Shown in pieces: positions 7,637 to 12,495 of a DNA stretch of 30,591 nt. Every line of letters starts with the position of its first letter. Positions within the stretch are counted from its first letter, which is position 1. The stretch is from Caccovivens sp964594865. GTDB lineage: Bacteria; Bacillota; Clostridia; Christensenellales; UBA1242. Position numbers and translations under genes: made by a program. The stretch spans positions 1-30,591 of the forward strand of contig CAZQMZ010000012.1 in the NCBI GenBank assembly GCA_964594865.1, read 5' to 3'. A model generated the notes under the pieces. It saw only the letters and a program-made list of their open reading frames with translations, searched no databases and was not told the origin of the DNA.

Positions 7637-8167
7637 ATGAAGTGGTTTTTTGCGATTTTTTTATCTTTTTCAATTATTTTTGTGGCAATTTTTGGAATAA
7701 ATTGTGTTTATGGATATCTTTTTCCGATTAAATATCAAGATGAAATTGCGTATGCAAGTCAAACTTTTGGAGTTGCAGAAGCGGTGATTTATGCAGTCAT
7801 AAACACCGAAAGTCACTTCGACAAAGATGCAATTTCATCAAAAGGTGCGGTTGGACTGATGCAAGTTATGCCATCAACTGCCGAAGAGATTGCTTCTGCT
7901 TGCGGTCTTGAAGAATTTGACCTTCAAAATCCAAAAGATAACATCCTTTTGGGGACATATTATATTGCCAAACTTTGCGAACGTTTTGAAGACTTGGAGA
8001 CAGCACTTTGTGCATACAATGCAGGTCCGACCAATGTCAAGAATTGGTTGACAGATGAAAACTATAGTGATGATGGCAAAACATTGAAAGACATTCCTTT
8101 TGAAGAGACAAAAAATTATATTGCAAAATTTCAAAAAAACTTGAAGTATTATTTATCAAAACTGTGA
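7637..8167 (+). CDS. Membrane-anchored lytic transglycosylase (SLT domain), 176 aa
   Basis: Cleaves peptidoglycan glycan strands to 1,6-anhydro ends. One N-terminal membrane helix or uncleaved signal (residues 3-28) is followed by an SLT/lysozyme-like domain. Catalytic Glu58 is in INTESHF, followed by SSKGAVGLMQVMPSTA (68-83), an NILLGTYYIAKL segment and CAYNAGPTNV (about 123-132). This is the Slt70/MltC-type motif order found in many Bacillota proteins of about 180 residues. The catalytic domain would face the outside. It stands alone, with no sporulation or secretion neighbours, so its role is general wall remodelling by inference. Confidence 0.93.
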   Translation: MKWFFAIFLSFSIIFVAIFGINCVYGYLFPIKYQDEIAYASQTFGVAEAVIYAVINTESHFDKDAISSKGAVGLMQVMPSTAEEIASACGLEEFDLQNPKDNILLGTYYIAKLCERFEDLETALCAYNAGPTNVKNWLTDENYSDDGKTLKDIPFEETKNYIAKFQKNLKYYLSKL

Positions 8168-8327
8168 GTCATTTCCACGGAGTGTGAAAAATTAAAAGTT
8201 GAGAATCACAGTTATATATGCGATTCTAAAAAATCAACGCAAGAATTTTCCAGACTTTTCAATGTATTCAAATATGCAAACACCACAACAAATTTACATT
8301 TGTTGGCGAAACAAAAAACAAAATAAG
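8168..8327. other. Intergenic stretch, nothing recognised
   Basis: No convincing gene, terminator or RNA. One frame is open from 8199, but it lacks a ribosome binding site and has no coding character. Confidence 0.5.
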
Positions 8328-8359
8328 TTGACAGAAAATTCAAAAAAGTTTAATATAAT
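8328..8359 (+). promoter_or_regulatory. Promoter of the frameshifted small gene
   Basis: TTGACA (8328-8333), 17 bp, TAATAT (8351-8356), overlapped by TATAAT at 8354-8359. The first ATG is at 8361, so any leader would be only a few nucleotides. Confidence 0.5.
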
Positions 8360-8360
8360 T

Positions 8361-8503
8361 ATGTATGAGTCGACTGACAGCATGGATGAAATGTTCCTAA
8401 ATTTGAATATTTTGCAGAAGTTTTTACCGAGACTCAGCTACATACAACAAATAAACCACTTGTGAAAGCGATGAGAAAGTTTTTAAAGAGGGAGGAGAAT
8501 TAG
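8361..8503 (+). CDS. Small gene split by a -1 frame change (47 aa if joined)
   Basis: From ATG 8361 frame one reads MYESTDSMDEMFLNL and stops at 8465 after 34 codons. The -1 frame is open to TAG 8501-8503, reads as a credible protein (EYFAEVFTETQLHTTNKPL, then VKAMRKFLKREEN), and has no start codon of its own near its beginning. The overlap holds a textbook slippery heptamer A-AAT-TTG at 8399-8405, in the correct phase to move frame one into the -1 frame. The last codons of the -1 frame contain the AGGGAGGAG ribosome binding site of the next gene, one base away, as in coupled genes. Either programmed frameshifting or a one-base lesion/sequencing error explains the layout. Function is unknown. 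Confidence 0.4.
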
Positions 8504-8504
8504 T

Positions 8505-8837
8505 ATGATTGTTATTACACCTTATTTTAAGGAGAATCCAGATTGGAGCTATCGAGATCCGCGTGCGGGACGGACGAAACTGACAGATGAAGTTACTGAA
8601 AAGGTAATAGATAGTTACCTTGATTATATGATGCATGTTCATCCACAACTTAACTGGGATAAGCTCTGTGACGTAACAGCAAGAGATATTGAGGAATATA
8701 GACAGAATAAACACCGTTATACTTTTGAAACAGACCAACGAAGGCATAGTAGAGTTTTGGTTGCTGTGGATGGAAAAAAGATTGAAGAAGATAATTACAT
8801 AGGAGGGTTGTTAGTCAATTTATCTGATTTTGAATAA
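8505..8837 (+). CDS. Hypothetical protein, 110 aa
   Basis: I do not recognise this family. Strong ribosome binding site AGGGAGGAG 7 nt before the ATG. The product is soluble, with an aromatic N-terminus (MIVITPYFKENPDWSYRDP), a basic patch (RAGRTKL), a helical centre with LDYMMHVHPQLNW, and a C-terminus containing VLVAVDGKKIEEDNYIGG. No signal peptide, membrane segment or helix-turn-helix is clear. The codon use (CGG, GGG, CCG in its first third) is more GC-rich than its neighbours, which fits acquired DNA. It is translationally coupled to the preceding small frame and followed at once by a terminator and the DnaA-box cluster, so it may belong to a small replicon or element. Confidence 0.7.
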   Translation: MIVITPYFKENPDWSYRDPRAGRTKLTDEVTEKVIDSYLDYMMHVHPQLNWDKLCDVTARDIEEYRQNKHRYTFETDQRRHSRVLVAVDGKKIEEDNYIGGLLVNLSDFE

Positions 8838-8841
8838 AAAT

Positions 8842-8866
8842 AAGACATCTAAATGATGTCTTTTTT
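8842..8866 (+). terminator. Intrinsic terminator
   Basis: AAGACATC (8842-8849), loop TAAAT, GATGTCTT (8855-8862), T run to 8866. Confidence 0.85.
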
Positions 8867-8872
8867 ATAAAA

Positions 8873-9034
8873 CTATCCACATTTTAATATAAAGTTATCC
8901 ACATAAAATTTAAATTTTAATATAAAGTTATCCACATTTGGAATTTTTTTCCAAATGTTTTGGAAATTTTTTTCCATTTCTTTATCTAATTTTTAGAATA
9001 GAATATAGATAGAATAATATATATATATTATATA
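8873..9034 (+). other. DnaA-box cluster with hairpins and AT-rich segment (origin-like)
   Basis: Three same-orientation DnaA boxes: CTATCCACA 8873-8881, then perfect TTATCCACA at 8895-8903 and 8928-8936. The start-to-start spacings of 22 and 33 bp are about two and three helical turns, so all face one side of the helix. The last two lie in repeats of ATTTTAATATAAAGTTATCC plus ACAT. They are followed by hairpin CATTTGGAA 8935-8943 / TTCCAAATG 8949-8957 and hairpin TGGAAA 8961-8966 / TTTCCA 8971-8976. After these comes TAGAATAGAATATAGATAG and then alternating AT to 9034, which could unwind easily. This is the make-up of a replication origin or a DnaA-titration/reactivation site. No dnaA, dnaN or plasmid rep gene is adjacent. 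Confidence 0.6.
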
Positions 9035-9110
9035 CAGTGGCTCCTGGAGAATCAGTGAAGTCATGAATGAACTCTTTTAAAGATTGCAACAAAGCATTCA
9101 TATTTAAAAA

Positions 9111-9160
9111 TCAATTTTGTTGAACCTAGGGTTCTTATATTACAAGTATTGGCGGAGAAG
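9111..9160. repeat. Direct repeat, copy A (tRNA-Ser 3' end and flank)
   Basis: This aligns without gaps to 9922-9971 with 37 of 50 positions identical, including TTGAACCTAGGGTT in full and the tRNA 3' end TGGCGGAG. The distance from the AACCTAGG core to the tRNA end is the same in both copies. Confidence 0.65.
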
Positions 9161-9240
9161 GAGGGATTTGAACCCTCGCGCCAGTTTCCCGACCTAACAC
9201 CTTAGCAGGGTGTCCTCTTCGACCTCTTGAGTACTTCTCC
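9150..9240 (-). tRNA. tRNA-Ser(GCT), CCA encoded
   Basis: Read on the minus strand: 5' GGAGAAG and 3' CTTCTCC acceptor arms, discriminator G and encoded CCA. The anticodon stem ACACC/GGTGT encloses loop CTGCTAA, with anticodon GCT for AGC/AGT serine codons. A long variable arm and a T-arm containing GTTCAAATCC complete a normal class II serine tRNA of 91 nt. Confidence 0.97.
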
Positions 9241-9263
9241 AAATTATTTACGTTTGCTCCCAT

Positions 9264-9293
9264 AGAATAACACAAACACATTCTTTTTGTCAA
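9264..9293 (-). promoter_or_regulatory. Promoter of tRNA-Ser(GCT)
   Basis: On the minus strand: TTGACA (9293-9288), 18 bp, TATTCT (9269-9264), about 24 bp before the mature tRNA 5' end. Confidence 0.65.
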
Positions 9294-9575
9294 GATATTT
9301 TAGTCTAATTATCAAAAATCTTGGCAATTTTAAAGTTTTATTTCTATATCGAATAGAACTTTACTTTTATTTTTGTTTGAATTATGTTCTATTTTCGATT
9401 TTAAGTCGTAGTCAGGTTCATTTTTACTTAATAGTTAAAAATATTTTTACAAACATTTTTGTATAAAACCATTTAAACTTAAACTTGCAGAATGTATCAA
9501 TTTTTTCCAAAAAATGCAAATTCATAGCCCAAAAATCGACTCAATTTTTAATTTTTTTATAAAAATAAAACAACA
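9294..9575. other. AT-rich gene-free region
   Basis: No coding frame, RNA or promoter can be supported. It lies between the tRNA promoter and the terminator next to the CRISPR-like repeats and may be decayed accessory DNA. Confidence 0.5.
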
Positions 9576-9620
9576 AAAAAGCCTTAGACTCCGCGAAATT
9601 CCGCACATCTAAGGCTTTTT
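9576..9620. terminator. Strong bidirectional hairpin/terminator beside the CRISPR repeats
   Basis: AAAAAGCCTTAGA (9576-9588) pairs with TCTAAGGCTTTTT (9608-9620), a perfect 13-bp stem with T runs on both strands. The loop contains a smaller GCG/CGC stem. On the minus strand it would end transcripts leaving the repeat array. Confidence 0.75.
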
Positions 9621-9631
9621 GCAGTTTCCCT

Positions 9632-9733
9632 ATTATACCATACCAAAGAAAATAAGGGAACTAAAACTGAGATAGAAATGTCGCCGTCTCTGTCAAGATT
9701 ATACCATACCAAAGAAAATAAGGGAAGAGAAAT
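9632..9733 (-). CRISPR. Minimal type II-like CRISPR: two 36-bp repeats, one 30-bp spacer
   Basis: Repeat 1 is 9632-9667 and repeat 2 is 9698-9733. They are identical over 29 bp and differ only in the 7 bp at the GTTTTAG end, where repeat 2 is degenerate. The spacer is 9668-9697 (30 bp). On the minus strand the repeat starts GTTTTAGTTCCCTTATTTTC and ends TTTGGTATGGTATAAT. This closely parallels the type II-C repeat of Campylobacter jejuni, including an extended -10 (TGGTATAAT) at its end that can start crRNA transcription inside each repeat. Repeat and spacer lengths are typical of type II. No cas1, cas2 or cas9 is in the window. Repeat 2 could instead be a tracrRNA anti-repeat read on the plus strand. 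Any protein reading across this stretch is an artefact of the repeats. Confidence 0.65.
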
Positions 9734-9921
9734 TATTTTCAAGAAGTCGATGGTGAATGTTTGATTATATTTCACATCAAAAAATCTGTGGCATGTAACA
9801 TAGGTAAAAAATAAAACTTTGTTGATAAAACCATGCATAACATATATAAAAAGGTTATCATTTTAAAAAGAGTGAAAAATAAGTTAAAAAGAAAATATGA
9901 AAGTAAATTTAAGCCTGAAAA
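9734..9921. other. Gene-free DNA upstream of the CRISPR-like repeats
   Basis: A weak hairpin (GTGAA/TTCAC near 9752-9778) and A-rich sequence, otherwise nothing. If the array is read on the minus strand this is where a leader would be, but none is recognisable. Confidence 0.45.
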
Positions 9922-9971
9922 TAAATTTTATTGAACCTAGGGTTTGAATTTTAAATGATATGGCGGAGTAA
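9922..9971. repeat. Direct repeat, copy B
   Basis: Partner of 9111-9160 at an offset of 811 bp, about 74 per cent identical without gaps. It contains the AACCTAGGGTT core and ends in TGGCGGAG, the 3' end of the tRNA remnant below. Confidence 0.65.
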
Positions 9972-10034
9972 CAGAGATGTAAATCGACTCACTAAATTCT
10001 ATCAGCGTAAGATAAAAATTTTATAAAATTCTCC
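9961..10034 (-). pseudogene. Decayed tRNA-Ser-like remnant
   Basis: On the minus strand it begins GGAGAA and ends CTCCGCCA, like the intact tRNA-Ser(GCT), and can form an anticodon-like stem TTATC/GATAG around a 7-nt loop. However, the D-arm, variable arm and TTCRA T-loop are lost and the total length is only 74 nt. The flank is conserved with the intact gene, so it is best read as a degraded duplicate. Confidence 0.5.
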
Positions 10035-10101
10035 ATATATTCCCAATCGGGTTCGTTATTAATACTTGAGCATACCAAACCATACTCATGAAATTTGGGT
10101 A

Positions 10102-10130
10102 TTGACAAACAACTCGCGCTGTTATATAAT
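10102..10130 (+). promoter_or_regulatory. Perfect consensus sigma-A promoter
   Basis: TTGACA (10102-10107), 17 bp, TATAAT (10125-10130): both hexamers and the spacing are consensus. This is the strongest-looking promoter in the window and it drives the sigma-like gene. An imperfect inverted pair ATACCAAA / TTTGGGTAT lies just upstream (10071-10102). Confidence 0.85.
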
Positions 10131-10164
10131 GATGTTGAAGTTAAAACTAATGAAAGGAGTCAAA

Positions 10165-11343
10165 ATGAACAAATATAACGATTTGAAATCTTGCCAAGAT
10201 TACATCAAAAAACACTATCTCTCAAAAGGAATGAAATTTCAAGACAATGATGTGTTACTATCTTCAAAAAAAGAACTGCTCACCCAAAACAAAAGTGAGC
10301 TTTTGAATAAGACATTGTTATATGCGCTCAATTACGCCACCCATCTATATCTAAGCGAGCAAATCCAAGGCGAGTTTGAAGATATTATGCAAGACGTATG
10401 TGAATCGGTTTTGAAGATTCGCACTAATTGTAACAGACCTGATGAATACAAATTTTTCTTGCGTAGCCGTATTAAAAGAGATTTATCAAGAAAAGAGTCT
10501 AATAACTTGAAAAAAAATTGTGACCTAAATTTCAAAGAAGTGAAAAACTATTCTGACGAAATTGACAAAATCACATCTGCCGACTCGCAAAACATGGACA
10601 ATATTGAAGAACGGCTTGAAACGAAAAAAAATCTCAAAACGCTCTTACCAAGATTTAATGAAAGAGACCTAAATATTGTGAAGGAAAAGATCGGCTACGA
10701 CATGTCATATAGAGAATTGGCAAAACGATACAACATCTCACCCCAAAGATGCAGTCAAATTTGCGAAAGATTTTTTCGTAAATTACAATCTCACAACAGT
10801 CATTTTGACAAAATTGATGAAGTATACAATACGCCAAATATGGCAGAAAAAAGAAAATATCCAGAGATAATTATTTATGATAGAAAATTCACATTTCGTG
10901 ATCCAAACGGAAGAGTATGGAAAGAAAGATTTAAAGAGGTTTTACCTTTTAGAGAAGGCTTGGCGAGAGTTGAATTGGATGATGGTAGCGGAAAATTTGT
11001 TAATAAATATCATCAAATGTTTGACATAAGAGAATTAGCAAGAAAATGTGGAACTCTTATTGAAAAACCAGAAAGTATTTTGGAATGGAAAACAGAAGAT
11101 TTTAAAGATGAAGAGTTTATAAAAAAATGTGTTGAAACAATTAAAGGTAGTTTAACCGAAAAGATTGAACAAAAAGACGAAGTCGATGATGATTATGCTA
11201 ATTATTGCAAAAAACTTTTGACTGCTGTTAAAGGTAAAATTGAAAGAGAAAGAGTAAACATTGAAAGAGAACAAGGAGAGAAGGGAATCAAAGATGGTAA
11301 GAAACAAGAACTGATTAACTCAATCAAAGATTTTGGTCTGTAA
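10165..11343 (+). CDS. Sigma-70-like protein with C-terminal WG-type repeat, 392 aa
   Basis: Start at ATG 10165 with AAAGGAG 5 nt upstream; an in-frame start at 10066 precedes the promoter and is not used. Residues about 52-115 resemble sigma region 2 (EFEDIMQDVCESVLKIR, then FFLRSRIKRDLSRKESN). Residues about 158-207 form a region-4-like helix-turn-helix (FNERDLNIVKEKIGYDMSYR, then ELAKRYNISPQRCSQICERF). After a linker, 253-286 match a WG/KWG repeat (EVLPFREGLARVELDDGSGK). The C-terminal 100 residues are charged and helical. The role is probably gene regulation, as an alternative sigma factor or a phage-type regulator, with the WG part as a ligand- or protein-binding module. I know of no named family with this order. 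The consensus promoter suggests high or tightly repressed expression. Confidence 0.7.
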   Translation: MNKYNDLKSCQDYIKKHYLSKGMKFQDNDVLLSSKKELLTQNKSELLNKTLLYALNYATHLYLSEQIQGEFEDIMQDVCESVLKIRTNCNRPDEYKFFLRSRIKRDLSRKESNNLKKNCDLNFKEVKNYSDEIDKITSADSQNMDNIEERLETKKNLKTLLPRFNERDLNIVKEKIGYDMSYRELAKRYNISPQRCSQICERFFRKLQSHNSHFDKIDEVYNTPNMAEKRKYPEIIIYDRKFTFRDPNGRVWKERFKEVLPFREGLARVELDDGSGKFVNKYHQMFDIRELARKCGTLIEKPESILEWKTEDFKDEEFIKKCVETIKGSLTEKIEQKDEVDDDYANYCKKLLTAVKGKIERERVNIEREQGEKGIKDGKKQELINSIKDFGL

Positions 11344-11353
11344 GGAGCAGAGA

Positions 11354-11428
11354 ATGAAGAAAGAAGAATTTTTGAAAATGATTAATGAAAAAGTTGAAGA
11401 GATATTGAAAGTTTTGAAAAACGACTAG
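11354..11428 (+). CDS. Possible micropeptide, 24 aa
   Basis: AAGGAG overlaps the stop codon of the sigma-like gene, and an ATG follows at ideal 6-nt spacing. The peptide MKKEEFLKMINEKVEEILKV plus LKND is a single amphipathic, charged helix. A terminator follows 16 nt after the stop. The placement implies translational coupling with the sigma-like gene and perhaps an anti-sigma or antitoxin-like role, but that is speculation. Confidence 0.5.
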   Translation: MKKEEFLKMINEKVEEILKVLKND

Positions 11429-11444
11429 CTTTTGGATAAAAAAG

Positions 11445-11472
11445 AAAACACGCTAAAAAAGGCGTGTTTTTT
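11445..11472 (+). terminator. Intrinsic terminator
   Basis: AAAACACGC (11445-11453), 8-nt loop, GCGTGTTTT (11462-11470), T run. It ends at the 3' end of the facing tRNA gene and, because of its A-rich left arm, can also stop that transcript. Confidence 0.85.
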
Positions 11473-11563
11473 TGGCGGAGACGGTGGGATTCGAACCCAC
11501 GTGCCAGTTTCCTGACAACCGCATTTCGAGTGCGGCTCGGTGCGACCACTTCGATACGTCTCC
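11473..11563 (-). tRNA. tRNA-Ser(CGA), CCA encoded
   Basis: On the minus strand: acceptor GGAGACG/CGTCTCC with G and encoded CCA. The anticodon stem CCGCA/TGCGG has loop CTCGAAA (anticodon CGA, codon TCG). A long variable arm and T-arm GTTCGAATCC are present. Class II, 91 nt. It is the second serine tRNA within 2.4 kb on the same strand. Confidence 0.97.
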
Positions 11564-11601
11564 ATTTTTAAAAACTGATTGTTTAGCAAAGGACTTTCAT
11601 C

Positions 11602-11630
11602 ATTCTATCACTTTTTGAAATTATTTGCAA
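11602..11630 (-). promoter_or_regulatory. Promoter of tRNA-Ser(CGA)
   Basis: On the minus strand: TTGCAA (11630-11625), 17 bp, TAGAAT (11607-11602), with TGA before the -10. Confidence 0.6.
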
Positions 11631-11698
11631 GTCAAAATCGTGATAAATGCAAAAAAATATTTCGAAAAAAAATTTTTAAAAATTTTTCAAAAAAGGTC

Positions 11699-11727
11699 TT
11701 TACAAATCGAAAAAAATATGATATGAT
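11699..11727 (+). promoter_or_regulatory. Promoter of the 66-aa gene
   Basis: TTTACA (11699-11704), 17 bp, TATGAT (11722-11727), 43 bp before the start codon. Confidence 0.55.
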
Positions 11728-11769
11728 ATTGCCGTAAAGAAAAAATATAACACACGGAGGTTTTGTAAT

Positions 11770-11970
11770 ATGAAAAAAGAAACAGCAATGCGCATACTTG
11801 GAATTTTAAGGAAATCAGAAAAAGACGTTTTGGTTTGTGAGAGAGGAGTCGAAGGACGAAACCCAAAAACAGATTTTGATCTTGAGGCGATGGACAAACT
11901 TTATGGACCAATTGCACAAGGTTATGTTGAAGATAGGTTCAGAGAGGATGTTCTTGGAAAAGGAAAATAA
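11770..11970 (+). CDS. Hypothetical protein, 66 aa
   Basis: Not recognised. It has a good ribosome binding site (CGGAGG, 11755-11760), its own promoter and a downstream terminator, so it is probably real. The product is small and highly charged (ILRKSEKDVLVCERGVEGRN, then an acidic stretch ending DRFREDVLGKGK), soluble, with a single Cys and no membrane segment. It lies 140 bp before the HicB-like gene but is separated from it by a terminator. It does not look like the HicA toxin (no RNA-binding fold or conserved His), so it is unlikely to be the missing partner. Confidence 0.6.
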   Translation: MKKETAMRILGILRKSEKDVLVCERGVEGRNPKTDFDLEAMDKLYGPIAQGYVEDRFREDVLGKGK

Positions 11971-12010
11971 AAATTACTTTCCAGCATATCTTATTGATTT
12001 AAGAAAATAA

Positions 12011-12039
12011 AAAATATCACTTTTGGTGATATTTTTTTT
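12011..12039 (+). terminator. Intrinsic terminator
   Basis: AAAATATCAC (12011-12020), 5-nt loop, GTGATATTTT (12026-12035), T run to 12039. Confidence 0.8.
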
Positions 12040-12050
12040 GTTTTTTTGTT

Positions 12051-12078
12051 TTGTTTTTTCTTTTTTATGTGATAAAAT
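12051..12078 (+). promoter_or_regulatory. Promoter of the HicB-like gene
   Basis: TTGTTT (12051-12056), 16 bp, TAAAAT (12073-12078), preceded by TGTGA (extended -10). The -35 is weak. Confidence 0.45.
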
Positions 12079-12110
12079 AGATATGTGAGAATAAATTTTG
12101 TGGAGTTCGC

Positions 12111-12395
12111 ATGAAAAAGAAAATTGAGTTTTTGTATCCAGCAATTTTTATTAAAGATGAGGAAGATGGTTCGTTTCAAGTTATCTTCCCAGACTTGAAC
12201 ATATATACTGACGGCAAAAATCTTTCCGAGGCATACATGAACGCCAAAGACCTTTTGACGGTTTATTTTACATATGTTTTCAAATATGAAACCGAGTTCA
12301 ACATGCCTTCAAAGTTTGAGCAACTTGCATCCAAATGTAAGCCAAATGAAACTTTGATGCTGATCAACGCATCTATTGAACCAGAAGAGAAATAA
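12111..12395 (+). CDS. HicB-like antitoxin domain protein, 94 aa
   Basis: The N-terminal half matches the HicB fold: YPAIFIKDEEDGSFQVIFPD, then LNIYTDGKNLSEAYMNAKDL. In HicAB systems HicB neutralises the mRNA interferase HicA and often represses its own operon through a C-terminal ribbon-helix-helix or HTH. Here the C-terminal 45 residues (about 50-94) show no clear DNA-binding motif and no hicA gene is on either side. It is therefore a solitary HicB-like protein, either a remnant or one co-opted for another job. GGAG (12102-12105) precedes the ATG. It has its own promoter and a perfect terminator. Confidence 0.75.
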   Translation: MKKKIEFLYPAIFIKDEEDGSFQVIFPDLNIYTDGKNLSEAYMNAKDLLTVYFTYVFKYETEFNMPSKFEQLASKCKPNETLMLINASIEPEEK

Positions 12396-12404
12396 GAAAA
12401 GTGG

Positions 12405-12433
12405 AACAACCATTTGCAAATGGTTGTTTTTTT
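12405..12433 (+). terminator. Intrinsic terminator, 24-bp perfect palindrome
   Basis: AACAACCATTTG (12405-12416) immediately followed by its complement CAAATGGTTGTT, then T run to 12433. Confidence 0.85.
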
Positions 12434-12445
12434 GTTAAAAAGATA

Positions 12446-12474
12446 TTGACAAAGTGTTGAATGTGTGATACAAT
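12446..12474 (+). promoter_or_regulatory. Promoter of the 250-aa gene
   Basis: TTGACA (12446-12451), 17 bp, TACAAT (12469-12474), preceded by TGTGA. Confidence 0.75.
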
Positions 12475-12495
12475 CCTGCTTGAAGGAGAATTTAT

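Noticed and set aside
9041..9110. Possible small RNA (GTGGCTCCTGGAGAATC region)
   Set aside because: Only a CTCC/GGAG mini-hairpin is visible; no SRP, 6S or other known signature and no promoter.
9584..9838. 84-codon minus-strand ORF across the CRISPR-like repeats
   Set aside because: Its peptide repeats LPLFSLVWYN only because it translates the two repeats; it has no ribosome binding site.
9961..10034. A functional tRNA
   Set aside because: It has tRNA ends and an anticodon-like stem, but no D-arm, no TTCRA T-loop and poor acceptor pairing; called a remnant.
10066..10164. Upstream in-frame start for the sigma-like gene
   Set aside because: It lies before the consensus promoter; the ATG at 10165 has the ribosome binding site.
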